64,000 nt of DNA from Micropterix aruncella (lineage: Eukaryota; Arthropoda; Insecta; Lepidoptera; Micropterigidae): positions 16,636,995 through 16,700,994 of the forward strand of contig OX155965.1 of assembly GCA_944548615.1 (NCBI GenBank), read 5' to 3'. The translations under genes and the position numbers were made by a program. Below, one piece after another: positions 23,337-36,217 of the stretch. How positions within the stretch are numbered: the first letter of the stretch is position 1; the number at the start of each line of letters is the position of its first letter. The notes under the pieces were generated by a model, which was not told where the DNA came from, did not search any database, and saw only the letters and a list, made by a program, of their open reading frames with translations.

Positions 23337-24789
23337 TGGATCACACCTAATGAAATTATCTTTTTACAAAAATATAAAACATTAAAAATAAATGTAAGTA
23401 ATATTATTATGTGGATTAACTTAGTATTAAGGCATAAGGTGTCATCCCTAAACAAGGTACCTAATATTGTAACGTAAATAAAATTCTGTATTGCGTTTCC
23501 TATGACCAGAGCATCGAGAGAGCGAGAAATTTAGCCCGACCTGTACTCGAATGAAGAGACTACGGCCTGCCTGTAATCAAAAGTACTGCTTCGTAACAGT
23601 GGAGCCACCCCAAGCGGTGCTGAAAAACTTGGCGCGTGACGCATCGCACATCCAGTACCCAGAAAGGGGTCGAGGCCGGCGGAAATGGGTCAATGGCATA
23701 TCCGGATGTGCGGCCCTGCGAACGACTCGCACAGTGATTTATTTAATACGAGTTGCGATCGGGACAACATTCATTCAAAGTTAACAAAATAAGATATATT
23801 CATAGAAATATAATAAAGGATAGTTAGAAACTTGGCGTAGAACTACATGCAATTAGGATTGACAAGATTGTATATATTTACAATCTGTCATATACATGAA
23901 TAAATACTACGCCAAGTCAATTTTGACGTATATGTAAAAGGTAAAAAAAACTATATCCCAATAGCTGCGATGTATAGTTTTCCCCATGACGACTTGTAGA
24001 TTTCTTTCTCTCTATATCTAAAAAACGTATAAATCTTTTTCTTATTTCATGCAATGCAATGTTATTTACCTTATTGTATGATTTGGAGAATTATTTGACC
24101 AGTAAAGCGTTTTTCTATTGTAATCTATCTTATTAAAATAATAGTCTTCATGAATAAAGCACAAACTAAGATAATAATACAATATCCTAAAATGATATAT
24201 ACTCTCAGATACCATATTCATGTAATTGAAGCATAATATCAGGTATTGCTACCCTGCCTTATTATTAAAAAAAGACAAAAACTAGCTAAATCTGAAAAAA
24301 AACGCGTCGGTTTTTTTAAATTGTATTATTTTAATTTTTAAATTAGTTTCTATGATGGTTTTACCATCACGAAAACTAACCCATTTTACTGACAAATAGG
24401 TGGTTAAGATTTGTTTATAGAAAACTAACATAACCTACCGAAATGTAGGTGTTTCACACTTCTTTAAATGACTGTATCTCTCTTATTTATTCAGTCCAAC
24501 AAAATATAATTGCAGTTACGGAATCAGAATGATAAATATACTCGAAAGATGATAAAAAATAATATTATAATAATATAGTATTCGTATTGTATCTGTAACC
24601 TTACGTTTATCTGCCACTTGGACTACACGCAATGTGGGTGATTCCAACCTACGTTTTATCTTAGTGTATGATACAAATATTACATATCTTTAAAAAATAT
24701 CCCAGAACTAATTCAGTCGACACACGATTGGGGTATTCTGTACGGAAATCGTGCAAAATACAAGTACTTTGTGTTATTTTAAAATTTAT
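23337..24789. other. No gene recognised; nested inverted repeats at 23831-23917
   Basis: ACTTGGCGTAG (23831) and CTACGCCAAGT (about 23907) are inverted, with an inner GATTGTA/TACAATC stem. It may be a short MITE. The 77-codon frame at 23551-23784 is unrecognised. Confidence 0.5.
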
Positions 24790-25692
24790 AATTATGCGTA
24801 TTATTTTTATTTGTTGTGTGGGGCTTTTCTAATGTCTTTATGAGCCTTGTAACACTGCGACCATTGCTGATCTATTGTGTTCGCCACCTACTATAGTTCT
24901 GCGCTAAGCCTCGTGTCATTTAAGAACCGCAACAGGCTTTTGGCGCTAGATTGTTTTACCTCCTCAGGTGGGTGTATCTTTTACGCATCAGCGGTCCACA
25001 CTCGCACATGAGGTGCAGGGGAGTTTCCTCTGCCCCTTCGCAGAACCTGCACATTTTTGTGTCTCGGAGCTTGAGGTTGAACATGTGTTTGTTCAGGGCG
25101 CATACTAGTGAGCGCTCTCACTAGTACCTATGCGTAGATTGTTCCTATTTAGCGATAAGGCCTCACGGGCCGTCTTAGGGTCGTAGGCCTTAATTACCGC
25201 TTTGGATTGATTCAACCCTGGCGTGTTGTTCCAGTGGTTGACGGATTGATCTAAATATATTTGTTTGAGAATTAGGTTTGCAAGGCTTTTTGTCACTCCA
25301 CAGCAAGGTTCAGGGCCGTATAACGTTCCCTTTGCTCCCGTCTTAGCAAGTTCGTCGGCTTTTTCATTTCCCTCGATTCCTGCATGGCCGGGAACCCATT
25401 TTAGAATTACCCTGTTCTTTTCGCCCAGGGAATTCAGTAGTGATACGCAGTTTTGCACTAGCTTTGAATTAATAGTATTAGAGGCTAGTGCCATAAGAGC
25501 TGCCTTGCTATCCGAGTGGATATAGATACGGTGGTTGGCGTAGTTCTTATGAAGGTTGATATACGAACATTCAATAATGGCGTATACCTCCGCTTGGAAT
25601 ATGGAGGCGTATTTCCCCAAGTTTACACTTCTTTCGAAGTTTGGTCGCTCTCCATATATACCGCAGCCTACGTCCAGTCCCGATTTGGACCC
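24790..25692 (-). pseudogene. LINE RNase H domain and C-terminus, 5'-truncated
   Basis: From about 25692 to 25105 the minus strand is open and encodes a LINE-type RNase H: GSKSGLDVGCGIYGERP, FQAEVYAI (catalytic Glu), HSDSKAALMAL (catalytic Asp) and WVPGHAGIEGNEKADELAK (last catalytic Asp). The first catalytic Asp, normally in TDGSK, is replaced by a stop just before GSK, at the truncation point. Downstream the frame shifts at a local ACTAGTGAG/CTCACTAGT palindrome. The zinc-finger tail and 3' UTR continue to about 24790, parallel to the copy at 10269-10844. Confidence 0.85.
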
Positions 25693-25994
25693 TAATTATG
25701 CGTAAGCGAGTCCGCGAAAATTAACATATAAAAGTTGGTTAAAAATTTATGAAGGAAAGTATCAACATAAATTTATTTTTTATGTGATCTTTGTATATCT
25801 TTTTACGCAAAATAACAAATTGAAAATAAGACAAAGAACTTTTTTCCTGGGCGTTTCTATAGAGAATAACCCCAAATAATACTCTGCACAGCGAGAGTAG
25901 GATAGGATTTATTTAGTAGGATATCGATATCGATAATCGATACTGCAGCAGGTAAAGAAAGTCGATATGCTTTCATCTGAGTTCATGAAATCAC
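25693..25994. other. No gene recognised
   Basis: Short AT-rich interval with an ATATCGATATCGATAATCGAT palindromic stretch near 25921. Confidence 0.5.
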
Positions 25995-26345
25995 TCAGAA
26001 CATTTAACATTTAGAACATTTAAAGTATATCTACTTGGTTGTAATAGATTTTCCTAAGACAATAAACCCGCCCATTTTGAACTTTCACAATAAAGAGTAA
26101 CTAGCTGAAAACCGTCGAGATCGACGGTTAGTTTATAAACAGTAAGGTTTCAAAAATAAACAAAAACATACTTCTTATTTATGTACAATTAATATTTCTT
26201 TGGATTGATACGATTACGTTGCGGTGCCTTGCTCACTTGATCTACGATCAGTAATGCCACCAAGGTCTTGGAGAAAACGGACAGCAACAATCGAAAAGCT
26301 ATGCATACGTCATATGACGTGCAGAAAGTAAAAAAAAGTTTCGCG
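25995..26345 (+). repeat. Repeat family E, right copy of an inverted pair
   Basis: This is the inverted partner of 21138-21480. The tail module shared with the SINE lies at about 26043-26100 (AATAAACCCGCCCATTTTG, then TTCACAATAAAGAGTAA). Confidence 0.8.
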
Positions 26346-27161
26346 CCAATTTAGGGAAAACTGTCACGCTGATGATTAATGAACGTTAATCAGCTAATTA
26401 CATACGATGAGAACCGAATCAAAATACAGCAATTCTAAAATTATTATTTAATAGCTGGAAATGTTTATTGACCCACTGTGCGACGCCCGCCTCTGGCATC
26501 GGCAAGCGTCGCCTCACTAGTGACCAAGTGCCCATATCTCTTTCAGTGAGCAACAAGTACAAACTTTCCCACTATCGAAGAATATACTTTCTTTTATAAG
26601 GTGGCATGTTCACGCCGCCCAGCTGTGCTTTCTTGGCAAACTACTATGAAGCCGATCACGTCGTACCTTGTATCTAATAACTAGCAGGACTTCGTGCAGA
26701 TAATACTTTAGTGACATAATGATAACATTTTCTATTGCGTTTTTAAATATCTTTACAATATCAAAGAAAATACCTCAAGGAAATGCTCACAACAATTCAA
26801 CCTCGATTGTGAAATCTAGTTTAGGGATTTCGGGACTGGTATTTTTAAGAATCACGGGGTCCCGGAATCGATTATTAAAAATATGCGAACTTAATGAAGA
26901 ACACATATTATGTTAAATAACATAAGTATTACATTGTGTAAATATTTATTCATAGAAATCAGAAATAGACAGTAACTAATAATAACAACAATATTAATAA
27001 GACTATCTTGAGACAAAATAGCAAAAAAGGTATATACACAAACTACCCGACTAGGGTAATTCCCGTACTTTCCGATTCCTTTCTTTTACGTTTAATAGAT
27101 TTTCTGTGCGGTTCTTAATTTTAAGCTCAGATTAAAATCTATGATACTTCACTTACATAAT
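26346..27161. other. No gene recognised
   Basis: No supportable feature. Confidence 0.5.
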
Positions 27162-27412
27162 GCACCTACAATCAAATAGAGTTATAACTTGACCAATTCC
27201 AATTATGATGTTTCTTTATAAAAATTATTGTCATTTCTCATTTTATACTCTCAAAAAGAGTTGAAACTGTTAGTTCATTAATTCGCCAATGGCACTAGTG
27301 AAGTAACAGTTTCGACTCTTTGGGAGTGTAAATTGAGAAATGGCGACCATTTTTATAAAGAAACACTATAATTATTGTTTTTCAAGTTATAACTCTATTT
27401 GATTGGAGGTGC
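27162..27412. mobile_element. Long fold-back element
   Basis: The two halves are near-perfect inverted copies of about 115-120 bp. The left begins GCACCTACAATCAAATAGAG; the right, inverted, begins GCACCTCCAATCAAATAGAG. The arms stay similar inward through TTTCTTTATAAAAAT and GTTGAAACTGTTA to a short loop near CGCCAATGG. It fits a fold-back MITE; its transcript would be a long hairpin RNA. Confidence 0.85.
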
Positions 27413-28639
27413 GATATGTATTATTAATTCCAAATATATACATTTATACATATAATATTTACATACTAATTATTTCAATGTTAGGAATACTGTATTTTAT
27501 GCATTATTATTTAGTAGTTTAAACATAAGCATTTGAATGTAAACGTTTAATATATATAATAATAAGTGAAGTCGATAGTGACACTAATAGTTTTATGTTT
27601 TAAATGAGAATATGTGAAATAATTGTATTGTAGGTCTTCGCTGCCGGGTCCAAACAGTTACAAAGCATTTTTCCTTTTTCCATTTTTATATCCTGCATGC
27701 TTTTATCATCTCCTGAAAGTAATTATAAAGCCTAGGAGCACCAGAACTAAAGTGATTCTGCCCAAATTTAGTTTTGATTTATTAATTACATTTTCTCGTT
27801 AGATTTTTGTGTTAGTGATGTTATGTGACGGCGCATTGTAATGTTATGAGAATGCGCATCGCATAAATGTGCCTAATGTCCCTAAGTCAGCTCGTTAAAT
27901 AGGTTGTTTGATATACATCGACGTGGCTTACCAGACACAACTTTAATATATACAGAAACAATTTATAAGTAATCTATAAAACAATTTACAGAAATATATA
28001 ATAATATTTAAAAAATCTGAATCGACTGAAACGCACTTAGTATTAACAAAGAATCAAGTGTTGTATCGCTTACCCTCAAACTTACTTTACGGCCGAGGAA
28101 AGCTCCAAACTCGTGGGAATAATGGTCAATAGATACTAATATACCAGTTCCAGTTCCAGGCTGAGTAAGATTTGAAATGGCTTTCTTTGTCAATCTTTCA
28201 TTTTTTACACGGCTGCCTAACAAAAAAGGAGTGTAATGTGTTCAGGGATCACCTATGTATGTTTTCCGTTTCTTTATTCCATTATAACTTCTAAACGCTT
28301 GAGCTGATTTAGAAGTGTGTAGTATTAGAATCGTTGTGTCATTCTGAGTGTTATAGGATACCTTAACTGTCCAAATATCAAGTAAGTAGTTGTCTAAATG
28401 TCCAAATGTCAATAAATTAACATAAATATATCGTGTTTAGTGTAAAATGAAAGGTCTGATAGAGTACATTCCAGAAATATACATGTATCTATATAGATAT
28501 ATAAAAAACCACAAATATTTTATAAAAAACGTAATTAAAATTATTATTAATTTTGTAATTCTGGTTTATATTTATATTCGAGTAGTGATTTTGGCCTATT
28601 TTAATTCTGCCAAATGTAGGACCTCCTATCAACTGGTTT
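27413..28639. other. No gene recognised
   Basis: AT-rich intronic DNA. No element ends were identified until the A-rich tail at 28640. Confidence 0.45.
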
Positions 28640-28665
28640 AATAAATAAATAAATAATAATAAAAA
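28640..28665 (+). repeat. (AAAT)n/(AAT)n tail
   Basis: A run of AATAAATAAATAAATAATAAT, probably the 3' tail of an unrecognised plus-strand retroposon that ends here. Confidence 0.5.
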
Positions 28666-29939
28666 AAGATGACATCCTCTCGCCTTCTAAAAAAACCTGC
28701 ATTGTTATTTACAAATTGAACAAGAGGAATTTGTTGCTGTAGCGATTACTAGTTACGTAGGCTTCTCATATCTGTTTTGGTTGTTTTTTCTATCGTTACC
28801 AATCTTTTAATATTTGTCGTTACTGTATTCTGATCACATTAGGACTTGCCACCGATAAATTAAAATCAATATCATCTGACTCTGGGTCATCTAGCATATG
28901 ACCTTGACATTGCAGGTATTTTAGTACTCAGAAACGTCCATCATCCTCCTTTGCCCATTCGTTTCTTGAGAGAAAAAATATTTTTATAAGGAACGGAAAG
29001 TTAAGACTGTGAATATGGTCTCAAGTAGGTTTAAAAATAGCATCCGCTGTGTACAGGTTATTGTCACTAGAATTTTAATCGGCTCCAAAACTTCCGAAAG
29101 TCTCACCAATTATACACACTGTGACTCAGGCTGCGCTCTGCACAGCACAGCCACTAAACGTGGAACCATAGAAATGTTGGGATCCCGAAAATCCGGAAAT
29201 TTGAGGAGAATAACTTTTCAAAACTCAATTAAAGTTTAAGGTGGAGTAGCTCGTATAGGCACCTTTGTACTTTATGTGTCATCTGCATGATTATGTGTCA
29301 CTTTTGATGTGAAAACGTCTTTACAATCGATTCCGGGTCTGGGGAAGCAATCGCACCCAAAAGAGCGACAGTTTATGCCGAAACGAGGTCACCCTTTCAA
29401 TTTGGCCGGAGACTACCATTTGGCATTTCGTCTGTTTGCTTGTAGCCTAATTACGACCAGCCGCGTTATACGATTAAATTCATATTTCGCATGAATTTTC
29501 CTTGAAATCATTAAAAACGACGTATGTGTAGATTCTGTTTCAAAATAGTGGCTGTTTTAAAGGGAGTTAAATGAAGAAAAATATTTTCCATTATAATAAT
29601 GTGATATGTCAAAATGAGGAGTAAGTCCAGCAGACAAATCATAAATGTGTTTTTTTGAAAAAAACCATAATGAGAAGCAAGTCAAGCAGATAAATAATAT
29701 ATTTTTTATAAAAATATACCGATACGTAACGTAGAGGGAGAGGGGAGGAGAAGGGGGGGGGGAGGGGTTCCTCTAGAGATATTTTTATCCTTATATTCCA
29801 CTCCTCCCTTCGATATCGAGTTGACACACGTTAATCATTGTTTTATTTTCTTTATGATGACTATTTTGTAAGTGTATTCATTTGTGAGCTCAATTTGCCC
29901 AAATAAACCTTTAGTCACAATAATTCTGATGGTATGGTC
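28666..29939. other. No gene recognised; short G-rich tract
   Basis: A purine-rich GA/G tract lies at about 29731-29767. Nothing else is supported. Confidence 0.5.
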
Positions 29940-30026
29940 GAAAGATATAGCCGCTTGGCAATAGGCGCACCGTGTTGTATTCTATTGTGTGTGCAATAAA
30001 GTTTTTTAAACAAACAAACAAGTTTT
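29940..30026 (+). repeat. Retroposon 3' end with AATAAA and (AAAC)n tail
   Basis: GTGTGTGCAATAAAGTTTT followed by AAACAAACAAACAAG looks like a LINE-type 3' UTR end with polyadenylation signal and simple-repeat tail. No coding part is visible upstream. Confidence 0.5.
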
Positions 30027-30582
30027 ATCTATACGTGGATTTTATAAATAATAAGACAAATTCGCGTGAGCACTTGATTTGCTGATCCATGTGATCGATC
30101 GTCAGTGAAAGAGAGCTTTACGATGTGACGTCATCTCACAGCATGCTAATTTAATTAAGGATGGATGACTCCCTAACGATTTTGACTAATCCCCGTCCCT
30201 TATTTGCGCCTGTCCTTCATGTGTGCCTTAATTCTCGACACTGACATTTATTACATTCGCCAGTAGGCAACGACAGCTGCTAAAATACTGTGGGATTGAA
30301 ATGTGCCTGGATTTAAACCAAGGTGACATTCGAGGCTCTGTTAATTGCGAGGCACTTTGCCCTGGCACAGGCACAAAACCGTGACTGTACCTTTAAATTG
30401 AAATTTTGTTCGCAATGTACTGTTATTGTTTCGATATGCACCGGAAGCAGCAATTGTCCAAAAACACACGGATTACCCGGTGACTGTCAGAAGAAAGGTA
30501 GATTTCTAAGAAGAATATCGATTTCTGATGTGTTTAGCCCCCAGACGAGCAGGTGGCGATATAAAAGTAAAAAAAACAATAT
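30027..30582. other. No gene recognised
   Basis: An 88-codon frame at 30323-30589 is Cys/Ser-rich but unrecognised; I do not call it a gene. Confidence 0.45.
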
Positions 30583-30986
30583 ACACTGAGAAAAATATGA
30601 TTGCCTCTTACATTACCATTTTGTTATTACGGTTTTATACAGAGTAACAATGTTTCATTAGTAATTTTGTTGATTACAAGGAATGTCGTTGAAATTCTAT
30701 TACTCGAATATATGCATCATTTCTTTCCTTACGGCTAATACGAATATGTGCGACTATAATCGTAAGTATACTGTTACATGCTGTCATGTTATCAGCGAGA
30801 TCCCAAGGTCGCAACGTAATAAAATAACATAAGGTTTTAATATTACGACACGGTAGCTACCGTCACGCCAACACTGCTACGATTCATGTTAATTCATACG
30901 TATGGACCACAGTCCGCGTTATATAGGTAATCCTTGTTGAAACATGCGCATTTCCGTGTATTACATCGTTATATTTTTCTCAGTGT
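30583..30986. mobile_element. MITE with ACACTGAGAAAAATAT ends
   Basis: ACACTGAGAAAAATAT at 30583 is repeated inverted (ATATTTTTCTCAGTGT) ending at 30986. It is about 404 bp long with no coding capacity, and fits a Tc1/mariner-type MITE flanked by TA-rich DNA. Confidence 0.7.
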
Positions 30987-31959
30987 GTATTCATCAATGG
31001 CTGCACTCAAATGCCACTTCTCTTTCTTATTTCGACACCTCAGAAACTTATCAATAATAGGCGACCAGTGCTTATTATATTGCTTCAAACCTTTCGTCAA
31101 TTTGTTTTTTTTTCAACTTTTATACCATTACGGCCCAACTTAATGTCTATTGATAATTACTTACTGGCGGTAGGTTTTTGTAACATCAAGTGGCAGTACT
31201 CAGGCAGTTTCCCATCGAAGTACTGACCACGCCCGTCGCTGCTTCGGTGATCTGACGGGACCAGCGTTTCACCGCGACTACAAACGTTTGAAATGAAGCG
31301 AATTTTGGAAAGAGGTGAAAAACATACGGTCAATTGTATAAGATGAATTATGTGAAATACGGGCGTAATTTCAGACACAAACTCTACTATGCTGCAGTGT
31401 GAGGTGGTGCTAGAGCAGAATTTCTAAATCCGATTGGCTATAGACTTAGGCTGCTTCTGACACCAAGCAGATATACTTTGCTATGACACGAACCGGTCGA
31501 GGTACGTTGTACCTTTGGACGTCGCATTTTTCTCTGAACCGGCTTAACCTAAAACTTAATTTAAATCTTAAACAAATTATGAAATAATTTTAAATACCCG
31601 ACATCACCTGCATATTATATCAGTGAGATGCTGTAAATGATTTATATGGAAATGTATTATATGGAATGATGTGATATAGAAATGTATTATATGGAAATGA
31701 TTCATAAGAAAAGTAAATATTTAAGCCAAAATGGAATCATTTAAAAAAAAATATATATTTATAACTTATTTAATCCTTCTTCTAAATAAATAAAGTATAT
31801 AATAAAGATAGAATATGTTCTTATCATTACTATGTTATATGTTCTTATCATTACTTATCATAAGTATGTAGTTATCATTACTGACTGAGAAGTTATAGCA
31901 GTTGAAAACCATGTGCAGCAATACGCCAGCAAGAAACGGCGTATTGTGGATGTTTCTTT
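30987..31959. other. No gene recognised
   Basis: It contains short direct repeats (GAAATGTATTATATGGAA near 31647-31700 and ATGTTCTTATCATTACT near 31815-31855) and an ACGCC/GGCGT stem near 31921-31945. Confidence 0.5.
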
Positions 31960-32285
31960 AATGTACACCTTTACGCGGCCGTTTCGTGTGTCACGTCAAG
32001 ACGTAATATTTTTGTGTTGGCATTAGGAGATAAAACCCCTAATATATTATACAGAGAAATCTTATTAAACGTTCAATGGAAATCAATGATTGAAATATAA
32101 GCCAATGTTAAGACAAAAATACATTACTAAATAAGTTAGTTAATAAATATGTTCGTATTTGTTAGGTAGCGTATGCAAAGTTTTGGTACGATATCGACCA
32201 ATTTTTTTTCGAAATTATAACCTCATTACAAACAATAAATTTAAAACGCATCCTGTGCAAACTCAGAGAGAGCATGTAACTTTTT
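31960..32285 (+). repeat. Dispersed repeat family B, copy 2
   Basis: The counterpart of 13070-13390. It shares the same block order (GTGTCACGTCAAGAC, TATACAGAGAAA, ACAAACAATAAATTTAAAAC) and is more diverged at the GC-rich end. Confidence 0.65.
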
Positions 32286-33544
32286 GGAAAATTGATTAGG
32301 ATATGTATCTTATTGTATATTTCCATTGTATATGTAATTCCATTTTATATATTGTATATGTAAGTGTTCCATAGAAATTTATTAGCAGAAACGATGAAAA
32401 GTTATTTTTTTGTTCTGTATCAATAAAGCTCGCATTTTCGTACGAATAAAGCGTTTAATTATTATTATCAATAATAATAATAGATTTCAGAGAAGTCGTA
32501 GAAGTACGGTCGTGTGGGAGGGTGGTAGACTTGGAGGTCCTTAAGCGTGCTAATTGCTACGTTTAACTTTGCTCAAGTTTCCACTCGTCATAATTTAGCG
32601 AAATGAGGCATCCTAAATGTTTTGGCCCACGAGGCGCGGACAGGGCGTATTTGCAAAGTTGACTTTGCTGTCCAAAAATAGCCATAAAGAGTTTGGGCGA
32701 ACAAGAGAAAGCTCTCCGGCGAAGAAAGGTTAATTCAATATCAATTTAAATTTAGTACTGGACAAAAGAAAGGCAAAAGGCTAGCTAAGGATCTTTAAAA
32801 AATATTGTTATTTTAGTGGAAAATTGATAATTAAAATTAGTTTGCAATGTAGCTGAAGACGCGGCGCTTAAATATAGTAGAAATATAAAACACTGGCTGC
32901 AGTTTCAAAATCCCATTGTGTGCTATCCAAAGAACAAATATACTTTCCTCGCATGATCCGAAAATAAATTTAAATAAGAAGAACCCCGAACTACAATAGA
33001 GTCGAAGATTACAAACTCTTTACTGCATGCAACCGTCTTCTTAAAATGTTCTCAGTGCCCATCGCCGAGCGTCACAAGATACAGTGAGTGTTATGTGCAC
33101 GGCGGATTTTCGGAATTTGCGCACGCCGAACCCACCGCACAACTATCTTTATAATTTGTGCAGTAACAGCAGTAGTTTTCCGCCTACCCTCAGATGAAGA
33201 TTGACAGCAATACAGACTACATCGCTAGTAATATTGCCGAAACCTCGGGTGCTACCAACTTCCGGCAGTAAAATCGCTTGTATCCTATTTGTACCCGTAA
33301 TGTCTAAAAAACGATATCGTCTTGAATTTCGCAATTTACACCGTATCTTTCAAATCTCAAATTCAGGAACGTTTTCACAAAGCGAAAAAACTGATACCTA
33401 CTTTTCAGAACATTTCTGATTTAACAGATAATATATACGAATGTTTAGAATTAAAACTATCTCTATTATACTTAGGTCATACTGAAAGTGTCTGGGTTCT
33501 GATAAATAGGACCAGATATTAGACTTATGATACATTTATTGTGT
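32286..33544. other. No gene recognised
   Basis: AT-rich with a slightly GC-richer part near 32500-32720. No supportable gene. Confidence 0.5.
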
Positions 33545-34830
33545 TTTAAAGTATATACCCTCACACTTCATAGATTTTTGCATTCGCTGGAACCATTGTA
33601 AAAAGCAGTTGGACCAGTCCTCCTTAGGGACCTCTTTAATGGCTCATGGAACACATTCACCGTCGATTCAGGTTTCGTAAAACGTGTGTCTTTAATTAAA
33701 AGAAGTCGCAAGGTGCGAAGCCCAAGCTGTATGGCGAATGCGTCATCAGTTCTACATTTAAAACCTTCAAATATGCTTCCGTTGCCTTAGCGGGGCTTAG
33801 CGGAATGCGCGGACGCGTTATCATGGTGACGGACGACATTGCTTCGAAGACGCCTTTCGCATACTTTTTCTAAGACTCTGGGCAGGCAAATGTTGACGTA
33901 ACAATCTGCAGTCACTGTGTTTTGGTTTTCAAGCGACACTGTTGGTACTGTCTTGATTTGCCAAAAAAAGAAGCCACCATTGTCTTACCAATGCTTCGAC
34001 TTTTCTTAACATTCTTTGGCAAATCTTCAAAGGAAAAGACCCATTCTACCGATTGGAGTTTTCTTTACCATTTAGAGCAGTACACCCAGATTTCGTCTCC
34101 TGCCACAACAATATAGACAGCCAATGATTGCCCTCCATCAAACTTTGCTATCATTTACGACACCACTCTACAAGCAGTCGTTTCTGGTCCTCCGTCAAAT
34201 CATGCGGTATCCATCGAGTGCAAAGCTTCCGTACCTTCAGATACACATGCAAAATCTGCACATGCACATGCACTTGACTCATTCCAATGCCTAATACAGA
34301 ACGAATTTGCTGATATGTATTTTTTTTTTCAGTCTCAATTAATTGACGTATGGTATCAATATTAGATTCGGTAACCGCAGTCGCTGGTCGACCTTCATGT
34401 GCATCGTCGTGGATATGATTAAGTCCACGTCTAAACTCACTGAACCATACATACATAGAGCTATGAGATGGGGCTTAATTGCCAAATGTCAATTGAAATC
34501 CCTCTTGCAACTCCCTAACTGACAAACCACAGCGAAAATCATAAAAATTATAGCGCGAAAATTTATTGAAGTCATTGAAATTCCGATACACATATGAAAA
34601 CAGAGCCACAATGAAAAACAAATGACAATCTCTCAAGCCAAAAGTGACATGGTACAGGAGAGTTTCATTTTGAAATTTCGTTATTGGTTTTCTATTTCTT
34701 TTATTGTAAGTAGCCAGGTACATAATCTTCAGTATCCCCCACGCAATAGAAGAAGACAGGTATGTATGAATAACATGAAATTCAGTACATGAAATTTTAT
34801 TTAAAAAATGGAAAGAGAGTTTTAACAAAA
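33545..34830 (-). pseudogene. Mariner transposase pseudogene
   Basis: The minus-strand frame from 34828, with one in-frame stop at about 34472, reads NFYDFRCGLSVRELQEGFQL, then WFSEFRRGLN, DDAHEGRPATAVTESNIDT and KLCTRWIPHDLTEDQKRLL. This is the two-helix-turn-helix N-terminal domain of mariner transposases. Further down, in shifting frames, are GDEIWVY-like and RRLRSNVVRHHDNASAHSA-like pieces (the first two catalytic Asp regions). The HPPYSPDLAP block with the last Asp appears deleted, since the frame jumps to a C-terminal QWFQRMQKS-like end near 33560. Several stops, frameshifts and a deletion make it inactive. The segment above about 34560 may be non-element flank. Confidence 0.85.
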
Positions 34831-36217
34831 ACGAGAAATATAGGTATATTTTTCACGCACAACACGAATGATGCGATAGGTTGACTTGATATTGACTCAA
34901 GTGACAGATAAAGATTAAGTTTAGTTTAGTTTATAAAATGCATACGAGTTTTAAATGAATACGTAAACTCATGAAAAGGAAATTGTTGGTATAATAATAA
35001 AAAACCGCTACACATTTTTATAACACCAGTAGATAATTTAGTTTGTAAAATCTGTACCAGAATAGTTATTTTACTTTGTGAACATTTGTCACATTGAGTA
35101 GAAATACCTCTAGGAATAACAACATAATACCGATTGTTGTAACCGCCCCAAACTGGAGCGTTCTAAAAGCGTCGTTCGAGCACTTTTTCCCGAGTGCAAA
35201 CACTCGGTGTGTATCATTTGCCCGTGCATATTATAATCAAACATCCTTAGAATATCTGCTTCTGCTAAGCCCCCGGTACTTCCACTTAGACTTACAAGGT
35301 AAAAGCGCCGCTACGGGCGCTGTTTACTTTTCATTAACCAAAAGTGCGATACACCAGACACTCTTTTTACCTCGCGAATTTCAAGTAACGCCGGTCGTCC
35401 GTTTCGTTCGTGAAAACGTAGGTATGGCGGGGGATGTTTTTAAAGTACATGTACCTATACCAATTTTAGGGATTTGTTTTCAATTTAGTTCGCAAATTGT
35501 ATCGGACTGAGCAAATGATTCTTGACGTGAAGAATTGAAGTTTACGCTTTTCAACGTTTACATAATGATTTAAAAGCGTAGAATTATTAAGAAATTAAAA
35601 GTAAAATGGGAATGGTTTTCATATAGTCATAATCGGTGCATAGCCTCGTTTCAGTTAAACATAGATCCGTCTCTGCAAGAGGGTGGGGACGGGTAGAGCG
35701 GTGCCCAACTCTCAGCGACCATTTTCGCGTCACCGATATATTATAAGTCAGTATGGCTCGATGCTCATTGTAGCAACAGCGCTGGTTTTAGTTTCAAATA
35801 TAGTTTCCGGTTAGTTTTACTACGTAAAATAGACAAAAGGGAACGGGCATTTTGATCTTGAAAAATCTTTTTATGCAGGACATTTATAATTAAAACGACT
35901 GATCTCAATTATGAACCATTTCTGATTTATATCCTATTAACCAATATCCCCTAAGGCACCGAACACATCCATGCATTGCTTTTACAATCGCTATTTTAAC
36001 GAAAACCGTCGCAGAATACCCGTACCGATAAACTACCTACGCTGTGTGAGTACAAACTGTATATTCCTATGAATGTTTGATTTTGTCAGCAGTATATGGA
36101 ATAGAAATACTGGCATGTGTCTCATGATATCATTCCCGCTCAGTTCCAGTTATATGAAATAGTTGATTGTAAGATATCGCTATAGCTATAGGTCCGCTAT
36201 TTATGCATAAATTGTCA
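34831..36217. other. No gene recognised; one 138-codon frame
   Basis: The plus-strand frame 35094-35510 is the longest non-repeat frame here, but it has no recognisable domain, start context or splice support. I leave it unassigned. Confidence 0.4.

Noticed and set aside
35094..35510. 138-codon plus-strand frame as a host exon
   Set aside because: It has no recognisable domain and no supporting splice sites, and chance frames of this size occur in a 64-kb window.
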